IMG/VR virus record: IMGVR_UViG_3300030202_001796
Span: 862 to 21,464 of that record
Length of the DNA stretch: 20,603 nucleotides
DNA from: a virus
Reading direction: 5' to 3' (one strand)
Positions 8,824 through 15,445 of this stretch are shown in pieces; the stretch's first letter is position 1, and each line of letters starts with the position of its first letter. The translations under genes and the position numbers were made by a program. The notes beneath the pieces are model-generated. The model ran no database searches and was not told the origin of the DNA. It saw only the letters and a program-made list of their open reading frames with translations.

Positions 8824-10386
8824 ATGTCCGATAAACTTGTGAAACATCTTAACTTTGGTCAAGATGCAAAAGATCAGATATTTAAAGGGATAGAAAAACT
8901 CACTAAAGCTGTTAGCTCCACATTAGGAGCTAGCGGCAAGTGTGTTATCCTGGAAGATGATCATGGAAAACCAATTATCACCAAAGATGGTGTAACAGTT
9001 GCAAACTCAGTAGTATTATTCGATGCTGTTGAAAACATGGGTGCAACATTATTAAAAGAAGCAGCTAGAAAAACTGTTGAAGAAGCTGGAGACGGTACAA
9101 CAACAGCCACAGTACTAGCTAATGCTATATTAAGAAATGCTTCTGAAGAAGAAAATACTTATACTAATACCAGAGAATTAAAAGAAGGTATTAATTCAGC
9201 TGTTAAAAAAGTTGTTAATTATTTAGAAAAAATTAGCATACCAGTTGAAGGAAAAATGATTGATCAAGTCGCTACAATATCAGCTAACAATGATGCAGAA
9301 TTAGGTGAACTAATTGGTGGAGCATTTAAAGAAGTAGGTAAAACAGGTATTGTAATGATGGAAGAATCTAAAGAATTAGAATCATCAGTTAAAATAATTG
9401 ATGGTATGCAGTATGCAAAACCAATTAAAAGTTTACATTTTGTAACTGATCAAGCAAAAGGTATTGCAGAATTAAATAATCCTTTAGTTTTAATAGTAGA
9501 ATCAAAAATTGAAAACATACGTAAAATACAAGGTGTGTTAGAGTATGTTATAAAAAATAATAAACCTTTGTTTATTGTTGCAGATGTAGAGCCACAAGTA
9601 TTAGCGGCTTTAGCAATGAATAAAATGAAAGGTAATATAAAAGTTTGTATAGTAGATGCTCCAGTTTATGGGTTCACTAAAAAAGAAAAACTTAATGATT
9701 TAGCTTTAATGACAGGTGCTACAGTTATAAATGAAGATTTAGGTGATGACATGGATTTGATAAGTGTTGATCATTTAGGAAAAGCTAAAAAAGTTATAAG
9801 TGGTAAAGATAATACTATAATACAAGTTGAAGAAACCCCATTTGCTGTTCAAGAGCTTATTGAGGAGCTTCACACAAAACAGCATAAGGAAAAAGTGCCT
9901 GGATTAAAAATGGCATATGAAAAGAGACTAGCGTTGTTAGCTGCAAAAGTAGCCGTTGTCAAAGTAGGTGCTAATTCAGAAATAGAATTAAAAGAAAAAA
10001 GTGATAGAGTCGAAGACGCTATCTGTGCTACAAGAGCCGCTATAAAAGAAGGAATTGTTCCAGGTGGTGGAATAGCATTGCTTAACGCAGCTTTAAATAT
10101 GAAAGAAGATAATGCTGGAGAAAAAGTTTTAAGTAAAGCTATATTATCCCCTTTTAAAACAATATTAGACAACGCTGGTTATAAAGAATATACTATACCA
10201 GCTAAAGATGGTCAAGGTATTGATGTGGTTACAGGAAATATGGTAGATATGATTGACAGTGGAATTATAGATCCATTGTTAGTAACAAAAAGCGCGCTAA
10301 TAAACGCGGCTTCTGTAGCAACAACTATTTTATCAACTGATTGTATAATTAATAATATTAGATTACATGAGGGCGATAGGAAATAA
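8824..10386 (+). CDS. groEL: Phage chaperonin GroEL (Hsp60)
   Basis: This 520-residue group I chaperonin spans all three domains and is slightly shorter than E. coli GroEL (548). ATP-site landmarks are present: TKDG with Asp55 (E. coli D52), [11 protein letters not shown] with Asp90 (D87), and [12 protein letters not shown] with Asp398, plus PGGG. The equatorial TLGPKG loop is altered to TLGASG (33-38). The apical substrate- and GroES-binding face is diverged: the E. coli Y199/Y203/F204 segment reads I201, H205, F206, and L234 reads Q236. The C-terminal GGM tail is absent and the protein ends at HEGDRK. It most likely folds phage structural proteins together with the overlapping groES product. 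Base composition matches its neighbours, so there is no sign of recent transfer. The ATG is preceded by an A/T-rich leader. Whether it assembles as a double ring, or mixes with host GroEL, cannot be told from sequence. Confidence 0.96.
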   Translation: MSDKLVKHLNFGQDAKDQIFKGIEKLTKAVSSTLGASGKCVILEDDHGKPIITKDGVTVANSVVLFDAVENMGATLLKEAARKTVEEAGDGTTTATVLANAILRNASEEENTYTNTRELKEGINSAVKKVVNYLEKISIPVEGKMIDQVATISANNDAELGELIGGAFKEVGKTGIVMMEESKELESSVKIIDGMQYAKPIKSLHFVTDQAKGIAELNNPLVLIVESKIENIRKIQGVLEYVIKNNKPLFIVADVEPQVLAALAMNKMKGNIKVCIVDAPVYGFTKKEKLNDLALMTGATVINEDLGDDMDLISVDHLGKAKKVISGKDNTIIQVEETPFAVQELIEELHTKQHKEKVPGLKMAYEKRLALLAAKVAVVKVGANSEIELKEKSDRVEDAICATRAAIKEGIVPGGGIALLNAALNMKEDNAGEKVLSKAILSPFKTILDNAGYKEYTIPAKDGQGIDVVTGNMVDMIDSGIIDPLLVTKSALINAASVATTILSTDCIINNIRLHEGDRK

Positions 10387-10627
10387 CTTGATAATAAGAA
10401 AAATAGAAGAGCCAAACCAAGAAACTAAAGGTGGTTTATTACTAACAGAAAAGCAAAGAGAAGATGTTAGGTTTCAACAAGCTGAAGTTATTGATGTAGG
10501 TGATTCTGTAGTAGCTGTAAAAAAAGATGATATAATTTATTTTGATAAAGCTGCTGCGCATAGAATAGAAATAGAAAAAGAACCATATCATGTCATCAGA
10601 CAAGAAAATGTGGTCGTTGTTTTATGA
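10367..10627 (+). CDS. groES: Phage co-chaperonin GroES (Cpn10)
   Basis: This 86-residue protein has the Cpn10 pattern: an N-terminal strand ([10 protein letters not shown]), a mobile-loop segment (about residues 16-36) with GGLLLT at 22-27 in the place of the E. coli GGIVLT that docks on GroEL, then AEVIDVGDS, KKDDIIYF and a final strand, VVVVL. It is shorter than E. coli GroES (97), with a reduced roof loop. It overlaps the 3' end of groEL by 20 bases in another frame, so translation is probably coupled. The order groEL-groES is the reverse of the usual bacterial groES-groEL operon. It probably caps the phage GroEL, and could also act on the host ring. Confidence 0.9.
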   Translation: MRAIGNNLIIRKIEEPNQETKGGLLLTEKQREDVRFQQAEVIDVGDSVVAVKKDDIIYFDKAAAHRIEIEKEPYHVIRQENVVVVL

Positions 10628-11070
10628 AAAAGCTAGAGGCAAGTGATCTTAAAGAGTTAAACTTGTTAAAACATTATCGTATAATACGCAAATGGGCTTG
10701 TAAGAACAACGGCTTAACTGATGCTGAGCTGGAATTAATAATCTATTTAGACTGTATAGGTTTATTTACTAAAAAAGATTTTGAACAAGGTGTTTACACT
10801 TTTAGTTGGAATAATAGAAGGTGGAATAAATTAATACAAAACGATTGGATAGTAGTGTGGAGACATCGAAACAGAACTACACAAAAATTCAATATATATA
10901 AAATATCATTTAAAGGTAAACAATTAATCAGTAAGATATATAGAATCATGTTAGGATTAGATGATATACCTATGAGTGAAAGAAGAAACAAACTAGTTGC
11001 AGGTAATTCATATACTGATAAAGTCATGTATCAAGCAATGTATAACGTAAACAAAGATAAAGAAAGATGA
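10624..11070 (+). CDS. Winged-helix-like protein, putative DNA-binding
   Basis: A 148-residue basic protein that overlaps the groES stop by ATGA. Predicted order is an N-terminal helix (LLKHYRIIRKWACKNN), a helix LTDAELELIIYLDCIG, a candidate recognition region TKKDF...WNNRRWNKLIQND, a wing-like hairpin (IVVWRHRNRTTQKFNIYKI) and a C-terminal helix (KQLISKIYRIMLG). This is the layout of MarR-like winged helices, and the many Arg/Lys residues fit nucleic-acid binding. The C-terminal tail after residue 115 has no clear match. A transcription regulator is the natural reading, but its place among late virion and chaperonin genes also allows a role in packaging or as a virion protein. Fold assignment is by eye. 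Confidence 0.6.
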   Translation: MKKLEASDLKELNLLKHYRIIRKWACKNNGLTDAELELIIYLDCIGLFTKKDFEQGVYTFSWNNRRWNKLIQNDWIVVWRHRNRTTQKFNIYKISFKGKQLISKIYRIMLGLDDIPMSERRNKLVAGNSYTDKVMYQAMYNVNKDKER

Positions 11071-11600
11071 GTAAAAGTCCATTAAATTTCGGAGCAATTA
11101 TTGGAGGAGCTAGAGCCGCTTTAAGAAGTGGAAGAGGTAGGAAACAATTATCCGGTAGAATAAATAAATTAGAAAATCAAGTAGGTGTTCTAATGAAAGA
11201 TAGACACGAGTCAATGGATCCTGTAGAAATGGGTACTCAACAGCCAATGTATGCTACTTCTGTTCAAGGAGATGTAGCAGATAATGTTATTCAAGCTAAT
11301 AATTTAGCAAATGATCAATTAGCTAGTCAAGGAATTCAGCCATTAAACGCTTTTTCTCCTGAAACTCAAAATACTGCTGGAGCTATGTTTGGAAGTTCAA
11401 TACCTGGATCTTTTGATAGAGATATGGGTATGAGCCGTTTGAATAGTAAGAAATCTTCTAAAACAGAAGTTAAAAAAGAAAAACCTTTAACAGATACAGA
11501 AAAGAAAAGGCTACACGCTGTTTCTTCTATAAACTACGACAAAGTAGTTGCGTCAGGTGGGGTTGATCTTGGTATAATTAAAAACAAGAAAAAGAAATAA
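11067..11600 (+). CDS. Hypothetical protein with N-terminal KSPLN motif
   Basis: A 177-residue protein of unknown function that overlaps the previous stop by ATGA. It starts MSKSPLNFGAIIGG, goes into a basic stretch (RSGRGRKQLSGRINKLENQV, likely a short coiled coil at residues 26-45), then a Gln/Asn/Ala-rich middle with low complexity, then MGMSRLN (near residue 121) and a Lys-rich tail. The SPLN and GMSR motifs recur in neighbouring proteins (11604, 11865, 13227, 13619). No membrane segment is obvious beyond the short Gly/Ala/Ile patch near the start. It could be an internal virion or ejected protein; this is speculative. Confidence 0.7.
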   Translation: MSKSPLNFGAIIGGARAALRSGRGRKQLSGRINKLENQVGVLMKDRHESMDPVEMGTQQPMYATSVQGDVADNVIQANNLANDQLASQGIQPLNAFSPETQNTAGAMFGSSIPGSFDRDMGMSRLNSKKSSKTEVKKEKPLTDTEKKRLHAVSSINYDKVVASGGVDLGIIKNKKKK

Positions 11601-11603
11601 ATT

Positions 11604-11861
11604 ATGAAAAAATCACCACTAAATATGATGGGAATTAAATCTCCATTAAATATGATAGAAGATAAAGCCCACACCCACGCTTCTAAAAAAGATTCTGTTG
11701 GTATAGTAGGTGAGTCTCAAATATGGGACGGACCACTAGATCAAGAAGGTAGAATGCACGCACCGGGAAGAAGTTCTGGTAGTAATGGTATGAAATTAAA
11801 ATTAGCAGATGTTCCTACAGAAGCATGCTGTCAACCAATAACTAAAGTAGCAAAAGGATAA
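11604..11861 (+). CDS. Small protein with tandem KSPLNM motifs
   Basis: An 85-residue protein whose first 18 residues hold two copies of one motif: KKSPLNMM and IKSPLNMI. The rest is polar and Gly-rich, with DGPLDQEGRMHAPG in the middle and two adjacent Cys (EACCQP) near the end. It begins 3 bases after the preceding stop, behind taaatt. No known domain is visible. The doubled motif is the clearest case of the SPLN element that marks several genes in this cluster. Confidence 0.68.
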   Translation: MKKSPLNMMGIKSPLNMIEDKAHTHASKKDSVGIVGESQIWDGPLDQEGRMHAPGRSSGSNGMKLKLADVPTEACCQPITKVAKG

Positions 11862-11864
11862 ATT

Positions 11865-12623
11865 ATGTCATTTAAACAAAATAACCCAATATCAAGAAAG
11901 ACTTCACCAATAAATAGAGATTGGATTAAAGGAGCAATAAAAAGACCAGGTGCTTTTAGAAAAAAAGCTGAAGAGGCTGGTATGAGTACTAAGGCTTTTG
12001 CTGATAAAGTAACTGCTAATAAAGAAGATTATAGTGCTAGAACTGGAAAACAAGCAGAGCTTGCAGAAACTTTAATGGGTATGTCTAGACATAAGTCAGG
12101 TCACAAAAACCCTGAGCAAGGTGATTTTGATTATGAAGATCCTAATTACAGAGATACTCCTGAATACAAGAAGTTTCAAAGAAAACAAAAAAGAAAAAAT
12201 AAAAAGAATAAACCTAAAAGAGGTGAGGCTGGGTTTGAGCAAGATGAGCAAGAAGCTTATTACGAAGGTAAGTCTGATAAAATGGATAAGAAAAAAGGTG
12301 TTTCAAGAAGATCTTCTGATGAAAGAGTTAATGAAGTAAGAGAACTTTCTGTAAACAAAGCTATGAAAGGTAGGAGAACAATGAAAAATCGTAATATTAA
12401 ACCTGCAGGTAAAGTTACCGTAGAAAGTGCTAAAGTAGATTTAAAAGAAACTATGAAGCCTATGGTTGAAAAAGCAAAACCTGTTAATGTGCCTAAACCT
12501 AAACCAAAGAAAACTTCAGAAGAAAGCGTGGAAACTAGAGCTCGTAAATCAGTAAAAGCTCCTAGTAAAGAAAAAGCTGGTAAAATGAGTATTTCTAGAA
12601 AAAACTGTAAATATAAAAAATAA
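11865..12623 (+). CDS. Highly basic, low-complexity protein with GMSR/SPIN motifs
   Basis: This 252-residue protein is very rich in Lys and Arg (for example FQRKQKRKNKKNKPKRGE). It opens with PISRKTSPIN, a fusion of the two motifs seen in neighbours, followed by a small predicted helical part (residues ~18-50). It then carries MGMSRHKSGHK, KGVSRRSSDE and, at the C-terminus, MSISRKNCKYKK. The centre has a Lys-Pro-rich segment (VNVPKPKPKK). Such composition suggests a disordered DNA-, RNA- or scaffold-binding protein, perhaps packaged in the head. No enzyme signature is present. It starts 3 bases after the preceding stop behind an A/T-rich leader. Confidence 0.7.
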   Translation: MSFKQNNPISRKTSPINRDWIKGAIKRPGAFRKKAEEAGMSTKAFADKVTANKEDYSARTGKQAELAETLMGMSRHKSGHKNPEQGDFDYEDPNYRDTPEYKKFQRKQKRKNKKNKPKRGEAGFEQDEQEAYYEGKSDKMDKKKGVSRRSSDERVNEVRELSVNKAMKGRRTMKNRNIKPAGKVTVESAKVDLKETMKPMVEKAKPVNVPKPKPKKTSEESVETRARKSVKAPSKEKAGKMSISRKNCKYKK

Positions 12624-12629
12624 TAAATC

Positions 12630-13208
12630 ATGATAATAAATGCAAGTTCGTATACTAGCGCAATCCCGGTAGCTCCTAGCGATACAATAAATATTCCGGG
12701 CCCATCAGCTAAGTTTACTGGTGCAACAACCGCGGTAATAAATACTAGTGGTTACATGAGAGATACAAATGCTAATTTTGTAACTACATATAACGCTAAC
12801 GGCTCAATCAACAATGAAGGTGTAGCTCCAGGCATGGTTGTATATAACATGTATGCTATGGTAGCATCAGGTATTAATGCTCCAGCTGTTGCAACAGTTT
12901 TAGAAGTTGTAGATAATAACACATTATTATTATCAGCTAATATTTTTCCATTTGCAGGAGGAGTAGCGGTTCAAGATTATAAAATATTTAATTCTAATGA
13001 GCAAGATTCACCAGGAGCTTGTATATACGTAGGTACAACAGGAAATATCTATGTAGAAACATTACAAGGTGATTTAGTGTTTATAGAATCCGTACCTGCG
13101 GGAGATATTATTCCAGTAATGGTACAAAAAGTTTTAGTAGGTGCGGCTGCTGGTGGTGGTTCGCCAAATACTTTAACTACTGCAGGTGAATTAATAGCAT
13201 ATTTTTAA
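12630..13208 (+). CDS. Putative spike-base or decoration-type structural protein
   Basis: A 192-residue, acidic to neutral, beta-rich protein. The C-terminal half reads ACIYVGTTGNIYVETLQGDL, then VFIESVPAGDIIPVMVQKVL, then GSPNTLTTAGELIAYF. This order (YVG-TxGxI-V-T-x-GDxVxF-x-x-VPAG-x-x-P-VxV) resembles the small spike-base proteins of gene transfer agents and related phages (RCAP_rcc01079-like). The N-terminal half is Ser/Thr/Asn/Gly-rich (IPVAPSDTINIPGPSAKF). In composition it differs sharply from the Lys-rich proteins on both sides, so it is probably an ordered surface component of the virion. The assignment is by pattern and is moderate at best. Confidence 0.65.
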   Translation: MIINASSYTSAIPVAPSDTINIPGPSAKFTGATTAVINTSGYMRDTNANFVTTYNANGSINNEGVAPGMVVYNMYAMVASGINAPAVATVLEVVDNNTLLLSANIFPFAGGVAVQDYKIFNSNEQDSPGACIYVGTTGNIYVETLQGDLVFIESVPAGDIIPVMVQKVLVGAAAGGGSPNTLTTAGELIAYF

Positions 13209-13226
13209 CAAATAAATAACAATAAA

Positions 13227-13619
13227 ATGGGACACCCAATACACAAACACATGCACACTCACATTACAAAATCAAATGTGAAAGCAGCGATTAGAGACGA
13301 TAAAGCTCACATGGATTATCTTAAAAGAGATGTTAAAGACGATCAAAGAGCTGGAGGTAAATATAAAGATATTAATCAAACGGCTGATGAAAAGCATATA
13401 TCTAAGTTAGCAGGAGACGTTAAATATGACGAAAAGAAAGAAGGTATATCAAGAATGGACCCTATGTATAATGGTAAACCAGGTGTACAAAAAGATGATT
13501 TCAAACAATTTTCAAAAGGTCCTAAGCGTGAAAGCTCTAAACAAGAGAAAAAAGATCTTGAAAAATATAACCCAGTAGATGATAAAGCTGGAATGTCAAG
13601 GTATAAAAAGAAGTACTAA
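13227..13619 (+). CDS. Charged small protein with His-rich start and internal repeat
   Basis: A 130-residue charged protein of unknown function. The N-terminus GHPIHKHMHTHI carries five His in ten residues. Two similar segments follow: DDKAHMDYLKRDVKDDQ and ADEKHISKLAGDVKYDEKK, both reading as D-x-KH-(M/I)-x2-L-x2-DVK-x-D. The later part has EGISRMDPMYNGKPG, a Lys/Gln-rich stretch, and ends AGMSRYKKKY. The GISR and GMSR elements match those in adjacent genes. The stop overlaps the next start (TAATG), so translation is probably coupled. Confidence 0.68.
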   Translation: MGHPIHKHMHTHITKSNVKAAIRDDKAHMDYLKRDVKDDQRAGGKYKDINQTADEKHISKLAGDVKYDEKKEGISRMDPMYNGKPGVQKDDFKQFSKGPKRESSKQEKKDLEKYNPVDDKAGMSRYKKKY

Positions 13620-14119
13620 TGTCTTATCTACAACAGTTTGGTGTAAGTAGAATATCTCCTTTAAATTTAACTGAAAGAGAAAAGCCTAGTAAAGAAGAGG
13701 TTTTAAACATGATGACTGCAGGTGTTGATCAAGATCCTGACATTGATCCAGCAACAAAAATTATTGAAAAAAACAATAATAAAAGTGAAGCTGGATTAGG
13801 TGGAGGATTTGGTAAATTTTTTACAAAAGAAGCTGTCAAACACGGTTTAAAAAAATACGTAGGACCTTTAGCTAGTAAAGCTTTTGGTTTAGCTAGCATG
13901 ATGTTAACAACTCAATCAGCTTATGCTAGACCACCAGGTGAATTTGTTGATGGTGAATATATCCAGCAGGATGATTTTGAAAACCCTAAATTTAGTCAAA
14001 CATCTTTTGGTAAACGTTATCAAAATCTTGTTAATCAATCCCAATCTTCAAATAAAGAACAACAAGTCAAAAAAGCTAAAGAAAAAGGAATTAAAACCAT
14101 AATGGATCCTAATTATTAA
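13619..14119 (+). CDS. Hypothetical protein with fused GVSR-ISPLN motif
   Basis: A 166-residue protein. The start MSYLQQFGVSRISPLNL joins the GxSR and SPLN motifs seen separately in other genes of this cluster. A Gly-rich linker (GLGGGFGKFF) leads to a hydrophobic segment (KKYVGPLASKAFGLASMMLT, residues ~80-99) ending in SAYARP. This looks like a signal peptide's core and cleavage site but is internal, so it may instead be a membrane-interacting helix. The C-terminal 50 residues are polar and Gln/Asn/Lys-rich. A role as a minor virion or ejected protein is possible. It begins on the last base of the preceding stop. Confidence 0.66.
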   Translation: MSYLQQFGVSRISPLNLTEREKPSKEEVLNMMTAGVDQDPDIDPATKIIEKNNNKSEAGLGGGFGKFFTKEAVKHGLKKYVGPLASKAFGLASMMLTTQSAYARPPGEFVDGEYIQQDDFENPKFSQTSFGKRYQNLVNQSQSSNKEQQVKKAKEKGIKTIMDPNY

Positions 14120-14121
14120 TC

Positions 14122-14445
14122 ATGGCGTTTAAATTAAAACCTCCGTTTAATATCAACGGTTCTCCAGTATATGAAAGAGAACTAGAAGAAGGATGCTTGG
14201 GTAAAGGTAATAAAAACGGAACTATATTAATAAGTCCTAACCAAACAGACGAAGCTAAGCAAAGTGTAATAGAACATGAAGAAGTACATATAGATCAAAT
14301 AAAGAGAGGCGATCTTAGTTATGATGATAAAAATGTTTATTGGAAAGGTAAAACATATCCTAGATCAAAAATGAAAGAAGGTAATCCAAATTTACCATGG
14401 GAAAAAGAAGCTTATAGTAAAACAGATCCTTACGACGCATTATGA
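14122..14445 (+). CDS. Minimal HExxH metallopeptidase-like protein
   Basis: A 107-residue protein with VIEHEEVHIDQIKRGDL, where H52-E53-x-x-H56 is a zinc-peptidase motif in a predicted helix. A downstream Glu in LPWEKEAY (E94 or E96) is a likely third zinc ligand, as in gluzincins. Between them lies a beta-hairpin-like region (YDDKNVYWKGKTYPRS). The N-terminus FNINGSPVYERE carries an SPV form of the SPLN motif seen in nearby genes. At this size it could be an almost bare catalytic core. It could cleave a virion protein, for example the motif-tagged neighbours, or act in lysis; substrate is unknown. It sits immediately before the holin, overlapping it by ATGA, and 2 bases after the previous gene. 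Proteolytic activity is not shown. Confidence 0.68.
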   Translation: MAFKLKPPFNINGSPVYERELEEGCLGKGNKNGTILISPNQTDEAKQSVIEHEEVHIDQIKRGDLSYDDKNVYWKGKTYPRSKMKEGNPNLPWEKEAYSKTDPYDAL

Positions 14446-14897
14446 GTAAAAAGAAATTTAAAGATACAACCGTTGGACAACTATTGTTTGGCGCAGCATC
14501 TGTAATAAATCCTACATTAGGAAGTGTATTGCAAGGTGTAGCATCGCCAAAAGAAGCAATAGAGGCTATAACAAAAGCTGATGCTCCAGCAGAAGATAAA
14601 GTAAAATTACAACAAATAATCTACGAACAACAAACAAAAGAGATTGAAGCTATAACATCAAGATGGCAAGCAGACTCTATGTCAGACTCTTGGATGTCTA
14701 AAAACGTACGTCCATTAGTCTTAGTATGGTGTATTGTTGTATTTTCTTTTGCAGGTATACTAGATAGCATAGAAACATTACCTTTTCATATAAATGAATT
14801 ATGGAACGATACTTTTGAGAAGGTTATGATGGCGGTCGTCTTAGCCTATTTCGGAGGTCGAACGACTGAAAAGGCAAGCAGTATATTTAAAAAGTAA
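14442..14897 (+). CDS. Holin of the 3-TM gene-transfer-agent type
   Basis: This 151-residue protein matches the pattern of the GTA_holin_3TM family: a hydrophobic N-terminal part (about residues 10-32), a charged helix with EAITSRWQADSMSDSWMSKNVRP, a transmembrane segment (about 90-107, LVLVWCIVVFSFAGIL), a short loop, a second one (about 123-139) and YFGGRTTEKASS at the end. Holins make the lesion in the inner membrane that ends infection and releases lysis enzyme. The RWQADxxSDSWxSxNVRP and FGGRxxEK signatures are the key evidence. It overlaps the metallopeptidase-like gene by ATGA. No endolysin with a recognisable cell-wall domain is seen next to it. Confidence 0.85.
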   Translation: MSKKKFKDTTVGQLLFGAASVINPTLGSVLQGVASPKEAIEAITKADAPAEDKVKLQQIIYEQQTKEIEAITSRWQADSMSDSWMSKNVRPLVLVWCIVVFSFAGILDSIETLPFHINELWNDTFEKVMMAVVLAYFGGRTTEKASSIFKK

Positions 14898-14910
14898 AAG
14901 TGAATATTAA

Positions 14911-14936
14911 TAAGTAATAATAATTATAAGTAATAA
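14911..14936 (+). repeat. Direct repeat taagtaataa in intergenic gap
   Basis: The 57-bp gap between the holin and the next gene contains two exact copies of taagtaataa (14911-14920 and 14927-14936), 16 bases apart. The whole gap is almost pure A/T. It could be part of a translation leader or a weak promoter region, or just A/T bias. Confidence 0.4.
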
Positions 14937-14954
14937 CAATTAAAATTAAATCAA

Positions 14955-15215
14955 ATGGCAGAAAAAGTAAACAAAATTGAAGAACAAGAGTTAACTAAAG
15001 TTAAAGAACAAACTGGTAAGATACAACAATGTGTTTTAGACTTAGGTTCATTAGAAGTTAAGAAAACTGAAATCATGCAAGCTTACTCTGAGTTTTTAAA
15101 AGAGTTAGATGTAACTAAAAAAGAACTAGAGGAAAAGTATGGTCAAGTTAATATTAATTTAACTGATGGTTCTTACGAAGAAGTAAAAGAAGAAGAGAAG
15201 GCTGAGGAAAAATAA
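14955..15215 (+). CDS. Small acidic coiled-coil protein
   Basis: An 86-residue protein that is mostly helical. Residues ~5-60 show a heptad-like pattern of hydrophobic and charged residues (QELTKVKEQTGKIQQCVLDL, then EFLKELDVTKKELEEKYG), followed by a short strand-like VNINLTDGSYEEV and a Glu/Lys tail. It likely oligomerises. No function can be assigned. It begins after the A/T gap and precedes the next gene by 2 bases. Confidence 0.7.
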   Translation: MAEKVNKIEEQELTKVKEQTGKIQQCVLDLGSLEVKKTEIMQAYSEFLKELDVTKKELEEKYGQVNINLTDGSYEEVKEEEKAEEK

Positions 15216-15217
15216 AA

Positions 15218-15445
15218 ATGGACTCGGTTATAAGAAAAATAAGTATAGGCGCGGACTATAAAAACGAAGCTATGCATTATTCTACAGGTCAATCAGTTTA
15301 TGGCGGACATGTAATACATAGTATCGATTTTAATGACGTAGATAATTCTTATAATATTTATATAAAAAAACAAGACGAGGTTATGCCGTGGAAAAAATTT
15401 AATTCTAACATGGCTATATCTGTCGAGTATGATTTAGAATATTAA
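15218..15445 (+). CDS. Hypothetical protein, 75 aa
   Basis: A small beta-rich protein of unknown function (VIRKISIGADYKNEAMHY, then YGGHVIHSIDFN, then NSYNIYIKK, then MAISVEYDLEY). It has no membrane segment or catalytic motif. Its last base is the first base of the next start codon (TAATG arrangement at 15443-15447), so it is co-translated with the tandem-GroES-like gene. A structural or DNA-binding role is possible. Confidence 0.7.
   Translation: MDSVIRKISIGADYKNEAMHYSTGQSVYGGHVIHSIDFNDVDNSYNIYIKKQDEVMPWKKFNSNMAISVEYDLEY

Noticed and set aside
12260-12631. 123-aa minus-strand open frame
   Set aside because: It is antisense to the Lys-rich 252-aa protein. The Leu/Phe/Ser-rich product is what antisense of Lys/Glu codons gives, and no other gene in the window is on the minus strand.
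13870-13935. Secretion signal peptide (LASMMLTTQSAYARP)
   Set aside because: The sequence resembles a signal core and cleavage site, but it begins near residue 85 of the protein and no ATG with a suitable leader precedes it.
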